Program-made: the position numbers and the translations under genes
Shown: piece by piece, positions 49,401-61,400 of the stretch
Numbering within the stretch: position 1 is the stretch's first letter
Layout of the letters: each line of letters opens with the position of its first letter
From: Yamagishiella unicocca
Taxonomy: Eukaryota; Chlorophyta; Chlorophyceae; Chlamydomonadales; Volvocaceae
Assembly (NCBI GenBank): GCA_003116995.1
Contig: BDSL01000002.1
Location: 558,001 to 622,000, forward strand
Direction: 5' to 3'
DNA: 64,000 nt
The notes under the pieces: generated by a model
What the model was told of the DNA's origin: nothing
Seen by the model: the letters and a program-made list of their open reading frames with translations, nothing else
Database searches by the model: none

Positions 49401-52400
49401 ACCTGGTCCAGCACCGCCACCGCCTCCACCGGGGTGCCCCAGCCGTGCAGCAGCGCCGCCAGCACCGCCGGCGCGCAGCTGGTCGCCAGCTTGGATCCCC
49501 GGCTGAGCTGCAGGTACTGCAGGGTGGCCGCGTACAGCTGCAGCCGCACCGCCGGGGCCCTCCTGGCGTGCGCCCGCAGGATGAGGTCCACCAGCAGGCG
49601 CAGCAGCGCCTGGCAGCGGGAGGGCACCCGCACGGCTGCCAGAGGGTCGGCAGCCTGGCCCAGACTGACATGCAGGATGGCTTGCTCCTGGCGGGGGCGC
49701 GAGCGGCATAAAGACGGGTTAAACGACATGGGTAGACGGGGGCGGGTGCGGGGCCGGGGAGCTCGAGGAAGACCCGTGGATGCCCGAAAAACCCGTTTAG
49801 AACAGACGTTCTGAGATGCATGGTGGAGCGGAGAGGGGGTCGAGAGTAAACCGGTGCAAGGACATGGGAGGAAATGTGTTGTTTACCTTGACAGGAGGCG
49901 GAGGAGGGCAGTCGGGTCTCGCTTCCGGTCGGAGAGCAGCAACCTCTCACGCCCCCGCGCCCTCCTCACCCCGCCCCCGCTCACCTGCAGCTTAGAGAGC
50001 AGCACTCGCGCCGAGGAGCACAACGGCCCCGCCGCCCGCTCCGCCGCGCCGTCCATGCGGACCATGAGGCCACGGACGGTCTCCAGCGACGCCGTCAGCG
50101 TGTCGTACAGCGCCTCAGCCGCCGTGCCGCGAAGCAGGCTGTTGAGCAGCTCGTACTGGCGCGTGTAGACCACCTGTGGGGGGGGAGAGCGCCGCGCATC
50201 GCCCGGCAGTCAGGGGTGGGGCCCGTGGCGACGCTGAAGGTTCTGTCGGTGGCCAGTACTAGCACATACTAGCAGGACACAACAACACACGGCTCCGGCA
50301 CATCCGCCAGCCAGCGCCCGTCTACATGCACGGGGCAGCACCAAGCGGCAACACACTGCCCTCCGCACATCCGCGCCCGCCCTCATGCACCTGCACCAGC
50401 TGCTGCCACGCCTCCACCGCAGCCGCCTGCGCCCCCGCCAACAGCACGTATGCATTGTAGCGCTGCGCGTAGCGGAGAGCGGCGCGGGCGGCGGCCGCGC
50501 CCGCGTCCGCGGCTCCGCCCACCACACCGCCCGCGCGCGCTGCGAAGGCGTCCAGGCGGCCTCGCAGCAGCGCAAAGAGCGGCCCGAAGTTGAAGATGAC
50601 GTCGCCGGTGTCGGAGGTCATGGCGACGCCCACCGACTGCATGAGCGCGGGGTTGGTCAGGACCTGCTCCAGGGGACCCTCGCCGGCGCTCAGGTCCTGT
50701 TGGGAGGTATGACGGAGTTCAGGTGAGGAGTCGCCATCGGCGGATGATTCAAGCATGGTGAGACCAGCAGTAGGCGGCTAGGACCCTGCTGCCGAGTCCC
50801 GTTTGCAGCTGCACGCGTGCAGTGTGCGGAGCTCCAAACCATCCCGGCCGCAACCCTAGCCCGCCCCCGCCCCCCTGCCGGCTTCAAACCCACACCTGCA
50901 GCATCCTGCGCTGGTCCTGCGTCATGTCCGACAGCTGGGGCTCCGGAAACGCCAGCCCCGAAACCACGCGCATGGTTTCGAGCAGCGTACTCGTGCCCGC
51001 TACGGAGGCGCTGGCTGCAGCCGCCGCAGCCGCCGCGGCGGCGCCGGCGGCGGCAGCGCCGAGACCCGGCGCCTCCGTGGGCAGGGCGCGCGTGTTGGGT
51101 TGCGCGAACAACTCCGCAAGCAGTTGGCGGGAGGAGTCGTCGTGCTCCAGCCGCAGCAGCAGCAGCCCCTGGGCGGGAGAGGGGAACGGCAGGAGTGTCG
51201 ACATCCAGGTGGGGAAGCGCAGGTGAGACACCACGCAGGTGAGACACCACGCAGGTGGGGGAGCGGAGTGGGCGGCACGTAAGGGCGGCGCAACCGGTGG
51301 TCATGAGACGGTTGCTGCTGCTGTTGCTGGTCAGCTCGGCCCCAGGGGATATTCCCCGCTCGCGCGCAAGACCCCCCCTCACCGTAATCCGCATGTACCA
51401 GGACCGGCTGTGCAGCGAGGCCGCCAGCTCGTGCGAGCGGCGCTCCAGGCCCTCCGCGGCGCCCTCTTCGGTGCCCGGCAGCTCCAGCGTGAGGAGGCCG
51501 CGCAGGCCGGGGATGATAGTCTGGGGAGGTGCGGGGGTAGGGGTAGGGGTAGGGGAGATGTAAGGGAAAATTGGTGAGTCGGCACAAGAGGAGAAGGGAG
51601 CGCACGGTGAGCTGAGGAGGTCGAAGGACACTATCACAAAGGTTGCCTCGCCGTGTGTGCGCCAAAGAGTGCAGGAAGTGCCGCACGCGGCCTGCCCAGC
51701 ATACTCAGCCCAACCCGGGCCGCCCCCGAGTGCTCAGCCCCTGGAGGAGGCGTGGATGTGTGGCGGAATGAGTATGCCGCGCCAAGGTGTTGTGGGTGGG
51801 ATTGGTCGTCGGTACCCCCCCGCGCGCGCCCCAAGTCCCTGCTCCCACCACCTCCACCTCCACCTCCACCGCCCTGCTCACGTTGTTCTTGGGGCTGAGG
51901 TACTCCAGCAGCGGCAGCCCGCCCACAGGCGAGGAGGCCATCCGGTGCAGCAGGCACAAGCACTGGCTGTACAGCTTGGGCTTGGTGAGCGCCAGCCTAA
52001 GAGGACCACGAACGGGTGGGCAGAACGCGAGGTGAGGGCCTTATTTGGGTTTAGGGATTTAGGGTTTTGAAGCGCTCCCTGTAAAACCTTGATTTGAGGC
52101 AATGGACCTCCTGGGCAACAGGTGAGTTCTATTCTCAACACCTTCCGGCCAGGACCAACTCCTGCAGTCAGATGCTTCCAAGAGTTTGCCGTTACGCTTA
52201 TCAGGTTTATGCTTTGCCGAAGAACCCTTTTCCTCTCCTTTCCCAGTGCTGACCCTCAGGTCTCCTATCCCACCCCAACCCCCCGCACGCATACACCTCG
52301 AAACGTTTGTTCTGAATGGTTTTCCTTTCTTACACGGGTTTTCCTTGCAGCCCCCCTTCCCCACCTCACCCCCCCCCCTCCCTCACCTCATCTCGTGTTG

Positions 52401-55400
52401 CACCAGCATCCGCTCAACGATGGTGAGGCAGCTGTACTCCTGGTGAGGCAGCAACATGCTCTCGTCCAGCCGCCCGCCCAGGGCGTACTCCATGTCGTAC
52501 CCGAGCAGCAGGTGCGCCATGGAGGGCGCCGGCAGCGAGGGGGCGGAGGTCTGAAGCATCAGCCGCAGCACCAGCGCCGCGCGGGGGTCGGGCGGGTCGG
52601 CGGAGGCGGCGCCACCGTAACCTGCGGTGGCGGTGGTGGTGGTGGTGGTGGGGCGGGTTTAAGAGAATCCGCGAATCCACGGCCGACAAAGCAAGGCGGT
52701 GAAGATGGCGGTCCAGAAGAGACGGGAGGCGAGTAGACGGAGCGGAGGCGCTGCTGAATCGTAGTGTAAGGTGATAAGGCAATGGAGGTGCTAATCGGTG
52801 TCGAGCCGGGCAATGGTGCAGGTCTGGGGTGGGCTCCCAGCCTCCCGGCGTTCCAGTCCCCCAGCGGCGCCCCATGCAGCAGCCGCACCACCCGGGGCGT
52901 AAGGGCTCACCCAGCCTCTCCGCTGGCGGCGCATCCAGGTTGTCCAGCGCATTGGGGCAGGCGGCGCCCTGGGCCATAGCCTGAGGGGAAGAGGCGCACA
53001 AGGAGGGAGGGAGGTGAGGATGTGGGTTCGTTCCATTCATGCCTGTACCGGGCCTAAACCCGGACCAGAGCCCTATCGCGACCTTAGACAGTCCCGCCCC
53101 GCCCCTCCCCACGGGTCAGGCATCCACGGATCTTCCTCGAAGCCCCTCCCCACCTGCGCAAAGCCCCGCCGCAGCGACCCCAGCACGTCCGCCAGGTCAT
53201 CGGCTGCAACGATGGCGGCAGTGGCGGCGGCGCCGATCGCGCCGCCGATGGTGGAGGCCGGCACGAACGACGAGCCCGCCGACGCGGCGCCCGCCATCCC
53301 CGGCCCCGCCAGCAGCTCCACTAGGTTGGGCAGCCGGTTGCTGAGCTCCAGGGCCAGGCGGATGGCCTCGACCTGCCGTACGGTACGGCGTGAGGAAGCC
53401 GGGAGGATTTGGGGGTGAAAGGATCGAGGCATGGGGTGCGACAGGTCAAGAGCTGCAGGGAGGTGGGAGTCAGTCGCAAACGAGAGGTGTACAGGGAGTG
53501 GAGGTTTCGGAGCCTGAATACATCCGGACTGGTGGCGCTCGTGCGGCGGCTTCGCTCCGCCCTCAGCTCTGGGCGCTGTTCCAGACTCCCCCTACACCCC
53601 CCTGGCTCGGCACATACCTGGATCTCCGCGTTGTCCGGGTAACACACGTACTGCAGAAGGACGGCCACCTGCCGTACACCACCCGACAGCAGCTTCTGGT
53701 GCAGCGGCTGGTACCTGCAGGCCATGTTCAGGGAGGCGGCGAGCGCATGTGCAGGTCGGTGGCGATGGTGCGGTACCACATGGTGCGGTACCACATGGTG
53801 AGGTACCACATGGTTGTGCGGGTCGAAAGGGTGAACCTCCACATGCGTTGCTGTCCTACCCTGCATTGCTAAGCCCGTCACACACAGCCGGCTCCTTCGC
53901 CGGCCCGCGAGCAGCCCAGCCCACCCGCCGACCCTCCTCCCCACCCCGCAGCTCCCTCCCCGCTGCTGCGGCAGCAGCCAGCGGAAACACAACCCCCCGC
54001 CGTGGATTCGCGGATTCCCTTATTAATCTCCCCCGCCGCCCACCTGTTGCTGAGGTTTAGGCGGGACAGGTGGTCCACGAAGGGTAGGTCCAGCCGCAGC
54101 GCCGCGTTCACGACCCTCAGGCCCGCCAGCACCGCCGCCTCACGCGGGCCCACCTCGTCGGTCTGGCTCTGCAGCGCCGTCAGCGAGGCCAGGCCGGGGG
54201 ACAGGATGTGCAGCAGGGCCGCGTAGGCGGGGCCGCCACCTGCGGACAGCGGTGAGCCGGCGGTGGGGGTGGTGTGAGGGAAGCCGGCGGGAGGGGGTGG
54301 TGCTGGGTTGAGCTGGCGGTTGGTCGTTGATAGAGGCGAAGGGAAGAAGTGCGGTGATTGAAGAGCGGGGAAGGGGAGGGATTGGGAGGTCAGGGATTGG
54401 GTGGCGTGGGTTGTGGGTTGCGGGTTGCGGAGCAGGTAGCGGGAATGGGTGACAATGGTGAACAAAGTAAACATAGCGTCAGCAGGGTTCGCTGCCTTCC
54501 TGCCCCGCCACCCACCCAGCAGATCATGCATGATGAGGTAGCCGGGAGGGGTCTTGGGGGAGGCCATCGCCTCGCCAGCCGGCAGCGGCGGTGGCAGCTG
54601 CCCGCGTGTCGCCAGGTCCAGCACCTGGGGTGGGTGGGTAGGAGCGACGAATGGTTGAGCAGGTGACGCTAGGACTGGTGTGGGTCTCTTCCTCCACTAT
54701 GACGATACCGGTTGCAACGTCTCCTCCACTATGATATTCCCGGTTGCAACGTACGTACTGGAAGCCCGGCGTCAGGTACGGTATTCCAGCCCGGGCTCCT
54801 CCCCCGGGAGCCGCCCCCGTATTCTGACGTGCCTAGTTCCGCCCCATCAGCTAGGAGCAGCTACTCACGTGCTCCAGGTGGGTGAACGCCGCTGCCGCCA
54901 CCTCCCACTTCTGACTGGATATCCGGTAGCCGCGGCTCCACAGGTGGCCCAGCACGTGCTGACGACCGTGGGGGGCAGAAAGGCACGGGGTCAGAGGAAC
55001 TCGAACGCTAGGCGGAGGAGTCCTGCGGTGCTCTGAGGGTGGTGACGATGTCTAACAAGCAGGCGAGGGCGACGGGGCCAGCGGAAGAGAGGCAACCCGG
55101 CTAAAGGCAGCAGGCGCTTTCCGTCCGGTTTCCATGACCCCGATGTCCATCACGACCCCGATGCCCATCATGACCCCGATATCCATCATGACGCACGGCC
55201 CCAACCCCCACAACCAGCTAGCAGCCGCCCCTGCCACCCAGCCCCCGTCCCACCTGCTCCACAAACGTTGTAAAGTTGCTGACGTCAGCGCCGCCGTCGG
55301 GCAGACCAGCGCCTCCCCCGCCCGGCTGCTGCGCGCGCGCCTGCGCCAGCAGCGGCCCCAGCAGCGCGTTGAGCAGCCGGATGAGCGCCAGCGTCTCCGG

Positions 55401-58400
55401 GTACTCCTCGCGCCGCGCCTCCACCTCGTTCAGCTGCTGCACGATGTCCAGCCGCGGCACGGCTGGGGGCGGCACCGGGGGGTGGTGTGAGACCGGTGAC
55501 ACGAATAAACGACAAGATAGTGGGCGCATGGTCGGCGGACAGCGAGGATGCGGGCGCATGCTGGAGCAATGGGATGGACGACCGGCAAACCTGTAGAGCC
55601 AGTGTCTTGGGGCTGCAGAAAGGAAAAAGAGAACGTATTGGACAGAATGGCAGCGACGCGAAGTGCGGACGACGAAGGAAACGGCGGGCGGCAGGGGGTT
55701 GCGGTAGGGCGGGTGCAGCCTGGCGCCAGGGTCGGAAACGATTACCAGTTGGGTGTAGAACGCGGCACCGGGGGGGGGGCAATAAAAACCGGTTACGCGA
55801 CAGGGACAGGATAGTTGGCGCACGGTCGTCGGGCACCGATTTTGTGGGCGCATGCTGGAGCACTGGGACTGACTACCGGCACCCGGGGGGGGGGCGAGGC
55901 AGGCGGCCGGGCACACGGGGAGAAGTCAATCGCGGTGTGAGGGACGGGGGTCCCCTGGCAAGGACCACGTACGGCAATAGTACGAACGAATGATGGGTGC
56001 ACATGCGGGTTCGTTGGTATCAAGGTTCTGAGCCCCTAACTGCCGCTTGGGGTCGATATCCGGGAGCTCCCTTGTGTCCCCTCCCGCGCGCTCCCGCCTC
56101 ACTCGGCAGCACGGCTCCGGCCGGCCGGACGACGGTGCACTGCAGCAGCCGCTCCAGCAGCCGGGCCGCCATCTCGGGCATGGCGGCGGCCAGGGCGCCG
56201 AGCACCTCGTCCAGGGCGGCCTGGGGAGGGGGCGGAGGGAGGGGTAAGCGTGGCGCGGAGGTGAGCGCGAAAGCGTGGCACAGAGGGCGCGGGGAGGGCA
56301 CTGCGGACATGGCCAGTATCGTGAGAGGCGGTCACTTGGGCGCCCGCGGCAAGCACACATGGTCATGCGGCGTGGAGTACGCTGGCAACCCGTGTGGCCG
56401 CACCTTGACATTGTTCTGGACGGGGTAGCACATCAGTTGGAAGAGGGGCTCCTGCGGGTGCGGGTGCGGGCGAGGTCGCGGGCCCGGGAGAGGGGGCCAG
56501 AGGCGGGGCGCAGGCGGGTGGGCGGGGGCGTCGGCGACACACGAAAGGGAGGTGTGGTGCACAGCACGGTGCGGCGTAGTTGGGCGGGTGAGGAGGCAGG
56601 TGTGGGCGTGCGGTTTGGAATCACCCTGCGTTTAGGGTCCTCCCCATCCAACGTGATATCCCCAATGCAGCCCCACTCAAAACGCATGCGGCGCTGGCCG
56701 CCGACACCCCTCTTGGACCACCATCCTCATCGCCGTTGGTTTGTCGGCCGTGGATTCGCGGATTATCCTTTACCCTCCCCTCGAAACGTCTGTTCTAAAC
56801 GGTTTTCCTTCGTACACGGGGTTCCCTTTACCCCCCCCCCCCTACCTGCAGCGGGAAGCCGTTGAGCGCGGGCGCCAGCTCTGCCGAGGCGCCGGACCAA
56901 AAGGCGGCGACCTCAGCTGGCCGCCCGTACTCCAACACGCGCCTGCGGGAGTAGTGGGTGAGGGAGGGGCGCCAGGGGGACGGCATGGGAGTGCCGCTTA
57001 TCTGTAAGCGCCGCACACCATCAGACCCATGATGCCTGGACAGTGCTGCCGGACGAACGCCGGAAGCGGGAAGGTAGCAACGGGCTGGTGGATGACAGCA
57101 CGCGAGCAGGACGCACAGCTCTGCTGGCGCGAGTTGTTGCCCCGCCCGAGCTCCCGGCCCCCTACCCCCTGCAGCTCCCGCCCCCCACCCCCTGCTGCCC
57201 ACCTGAGCAGCCGAAGGAAGGCCACCAGGATGTCCGCCTCGTATGGGTTCATGATGGACTCGTACTGGGCCAGAGAGCCGCTCTGTGAGGTTGATGGTTT
57301 ACAACAGGCGCGTGCAGAGGTGGGATGTGTAAGGTAGCAGTCGGCAAAGGGAACCGCACAGCGCGAAAGGATCAAGGCGAAGAGCGCATGGCCCTGGGTA
57401 AGATAAACCCCTAGAGATATCCCTTCACCTGCAGCGCCGCGCCCACCGCCCCCAAGCCGCCCTGCATCTGCATCTGCTGCTGCCGCTGGATCTCCGACAT
57501 GGTGGCGAAGAAGCGCAGGCAGTAGCTGAGGACCGTGTGGAAGAGCTTTCGTAGGGTGAGCACCTCCAGGGCTGCGAGGCCGGAAGGGTTGGGAGGGCGG
57601 ATGGATTAGGGGCTCCGTGGGCGCGTGTTGCAGTCATCGGGCGAGCGCAGCTGTCCGGAGAAGCACGGACAGATGCACGCAAGTGGGGCAGCCCGACATT
57701 CATCACGAAATCGGCTCGCGGTCACGGTAGTGGTCTGAACCGGCGAACACTGCTGGCGGAGTTGGGCAGTGGGTTGCTGGTGGAGGTGCCCCAGGGAGGT
57801 CCCAAGCAGCCCCTTGCTGCTGCACCTACCCGGCACCTGCGCCATGGCCTCCATCTGCCTCAGCACCAGGTGCGCCCCCCGCTCGCTGCTGGCTAGGGCC
57901 GCCATCAGCTGCAGGAAGGGCACACGGACCTGCCGGAGGAGGAAGGCAAGTGGGGTGCGGTGGGGCCGGAGTTGCGGGGCAAGTGAGAAAAGACGAAAAC
58001 AAGGCCATTTGAGGAAAAGCTGGGCCCGGTTAGGAAAACAGCAAAGGATGGACCGAACCTCGTGCCCCCCCCAGGACCGAGACCTGACCCGTGGACTTCG
58101 CACCCCATGAACCACCCTCGCCCTCCGCCGCCAGCCCGCCGCAACCCGGCGGCCAAGCTCACCTCCGGCGACGTCCGCATGATTTGGTTGTTGATCGCCC
58201 TGTCCAGCAGCTCCTTCACGGGCCGCTGCCCCGCCTCCTGGTCTGCCAGGTTCGACAGGTAGAGCTCCGGGAAGGACTCGAAGCAGTCCGCCAGCACACC
58301 CAGCAGGCTGCCCAGGTGGTCGTTGCGGGACTCGGGCGCCTCGGGGAGGTACGGCACGTACGTCAGGATCGAGTGGCCGGCGTGGTTGGTGGCCCTGATT

Positions 58401-61400
58401 GCGGACTCGGACCGAGCCAGCAGCTGGGCGTAGAAGCTGCGAAGGCGGAGGCAGGAGGACACGGGTGCGGAAGGTTGGCCGGGGGGAAGCGATAACGAGC
58501 AGGCATGGAGGGTGAGCAGGGGAAGGCAGGAGGAAGCCGCGCCGGTAGGAGTCAGGTGGTGGGGCGGAGGGGGCGGCAGCGGAGCCGTGTAGGGGGAGCG
58601 CGAGCCCTCGCTCTCCAGTTTGACTTGCCGCCGCGGGGTAGGCCCACTGCAGGCGGTATCCGGCGGCGCCAAGCCGGGCCGCCCGCCCCGCCCGCTCCCT
58701 GCCCCGCTCACTTGTTTCCGTTCCTCTCCCCATCCGTCCGCAGCAGCGTGTGCACCACGTGGTGTACGACAGTCGCCACCACGTGGTGGTGCGTCTGGTC
58801 GTCCAGCTTGAAGTGCGGGTGCTGGAACACCTGGGGGAAAGGAAAGCCGTGGAGAGGGGGGCCGCATCAGACCGCATCAGGGTCGCTCCAGGCCGCATCA
58901 GACCGCCACCACCCAACACCCGGGTGATTACCGCCACCACCATGGTCACCGTCACCACCATGGTCACCATCACCACGGCCCCGCTGCACCCCAATCACGG
59001 GCTGCCATCCGCCCGGCCTCCCCTGCCCCCAACATATCTTGCCGCCCACCAGTTCACTCCTCGACCCCCATTCCAGGTGCCCCTCCCACCGCCACTGCCC
59101 CCACACGGCTGCCCCGCGCACCTGGCGGAGGAACGTGAACGCGCCCGCCTTGAGCGCATCCCGCACCCATGCCATGCCATCCTGCGGCGCCGCCTGGGAG
59201 CAGATGGCCAGCAGGCCCCAGCACAGCCGCAGGTCCGCGCTGTAGCCGGCCTGGCCCACTGCGAGTAGGAGGTTAGTAGGGGACGTGGAACGGGGGTGGT
59301 TAGGCACGGGCGGGCAGGATGGCTTGGTGGCTATGGCGCTATAGCCGGCCTGGCCCACTGCGAGTGGTAGGATAGTAGAGGACGTGGAACGGGGGTGGTT
59401 AGGCACTGGCGGGCAGGATTGCTTGTTGGCTATGGCCGGCGGTGGACGTCGGCGAAGGATCGGTGGGCAGCAAAGGGGCCAAAGGCTGAAGGCAGTGCGT
59501 GGGGCGTGCCGAGGCGATGGATCCGCGCACATCCCTCATCCGCCAATGTGTTTGGTAACAGCGTGCAAGGAGGGCCCGGCGGCTCCGGTAGCTGCAAAAC
59601 GCAGTGGCCAACCCGCACATACCCGACTCGGTCCTGGCACGTGTGGCTTGCGCCAGTTCCTGCGAAGGCGGGCGGGTTGGGGAGGAGTGCGGTGAAACGG
59701 TGCGGTGTGGTCAGGTCAGGTCCGCAGGGGTTAACGATGGACAAGTCGTCTTAGGCACCGCACGCGGCAACTCGTGCCCAAGCTCAGGATATTGCGCAAG
59801 CTGCTTCCCGCCCCGCCCCGCCCCGCCACACTCCGCCGCAGCTGCTCGCGCGGTCCTCCCTTTCACGCCCCCACCTGCAGCGCCACCTGCTGGAAGTTCC
59901 TCCCCTCGTGAGGCACCAAGACGCTGCAGCACGCCAGCAGCACCAGCTGGCACTCCTCCACCAGGAACAAATCGCCGGAGCCTGGGCACAACCCGGGAAA
60001 GTAAGGGGAGGGGACAACCCGGGGAGGGGAGGGGAGGGGACAACCCGGGGGAGGGAGGGGACCACCAGCGGATGTGAGGATTGGGCGCCAAGCACCACGA
60101 AGGAATGAGCAGGAGGGCGCTTGAAACCCCGGTGGATCCTGCTTTGGGTCGGTTGCGTAGCGCGTTACTCCACCCGATGCCTGCCGCACCGCAAGCGACC
60201 GGAGTTGCGTTCCTTGAGTCACCTGGCTGCAGCGGCATACAAGCCGTGCGCCCCGCGAATTCCGCCGCCCCGCTCTGCGTCACCACGGCTCCGAAACCTT
60301 TGCCCACTGTCCACATCCCTCATGACTGCCGCTAGACCCCAGCCCTTCGTGCCCGCCATGAGCAGCACGCTGCGCACGGATTCACTACGGACTACCTGCC
60401 AGCTTCCAAAATAAAGCTCTCCCTTAACTCCTGCTGGGGGCCCCTCATGCCCTCCACAGTATCGTCTCCGACAATGCCCCTGCTGCCTTCACTCCTTCTC
60501 CACCCGCCCCTAGCTCCCATCCCACCCAGGTGCCACCCCATCCCCCACCCTCGCAGCCCCTTACCGGTGCCTCCCAGCCTGCTGAGCAGCCCCGACAGCA
60601 GCTCCAGCAGCTCCACCGCCACCCCGGGCGCCACGTGCGGCTCCCGCCCGCAGCAGTACAGCAGGCAGCGGGCCGCCTCGCGCCGCTCGCGCTGAAGCAG
60701 CAGACCGCGAGCCACAGGGTTGCCCGCCTCGTCGCGGACCACCGGCAGGGGGGTGTCGGGGCGCGGCTCCAGGGAGGTGTCCTGCAATGTGGGTGCGCAG
60801 GGGCTATGTGGTGGGTGCAGGAAGGGAGAGCCAGGCGGCGGGACCAACACCCGGCACCAGGCGCTGCGGTGCAAACGACAGCGGAGGCGAGGCTGCAAGA
60901 CATGTCGTTAGGTTGGACGTGAAGCCGGTCGTAACAACACGTGGGCCAGATAGGTGGGACGAGGGAGGGCACGCACCCGGCAGCGAAGCTGTTGCGTCCT
61001 CCCGCCCCCATTTGTCACCCGTCGCTTACCCGCAGTATAGCCACCAGCCGCGACACCAGCACCTGCTTGCCCGAGGGGTCCTTCTCACCGAGCAGCTCGC
61101 TCACGTAGGCGGCAATGGCCTTTTGGGGGGAGGGAGGAGAAGCAGGGGACCAAGGAAGTGGGTGCAAAGGTAGCCGCGTGGAGGGGTGCAGCTGCGGGGC
61201 AGCTGGGGGCTGCAACTGCGGCTCCGTGCTGTCGGTGACAAGGGTGCTATGGCGGCAGGCCCCAAGTGGCAGGGACCAGACGGAAGAAAGCAACAAATGC
61301 ATGCGGTTGGATGCACGTGGCTATACGGACCAGACCTGGTGGTCACAGAGGTGGGCCCAACCAAGAGGTTCATGCAGACGACTTCATCGGCGCATTTCAT

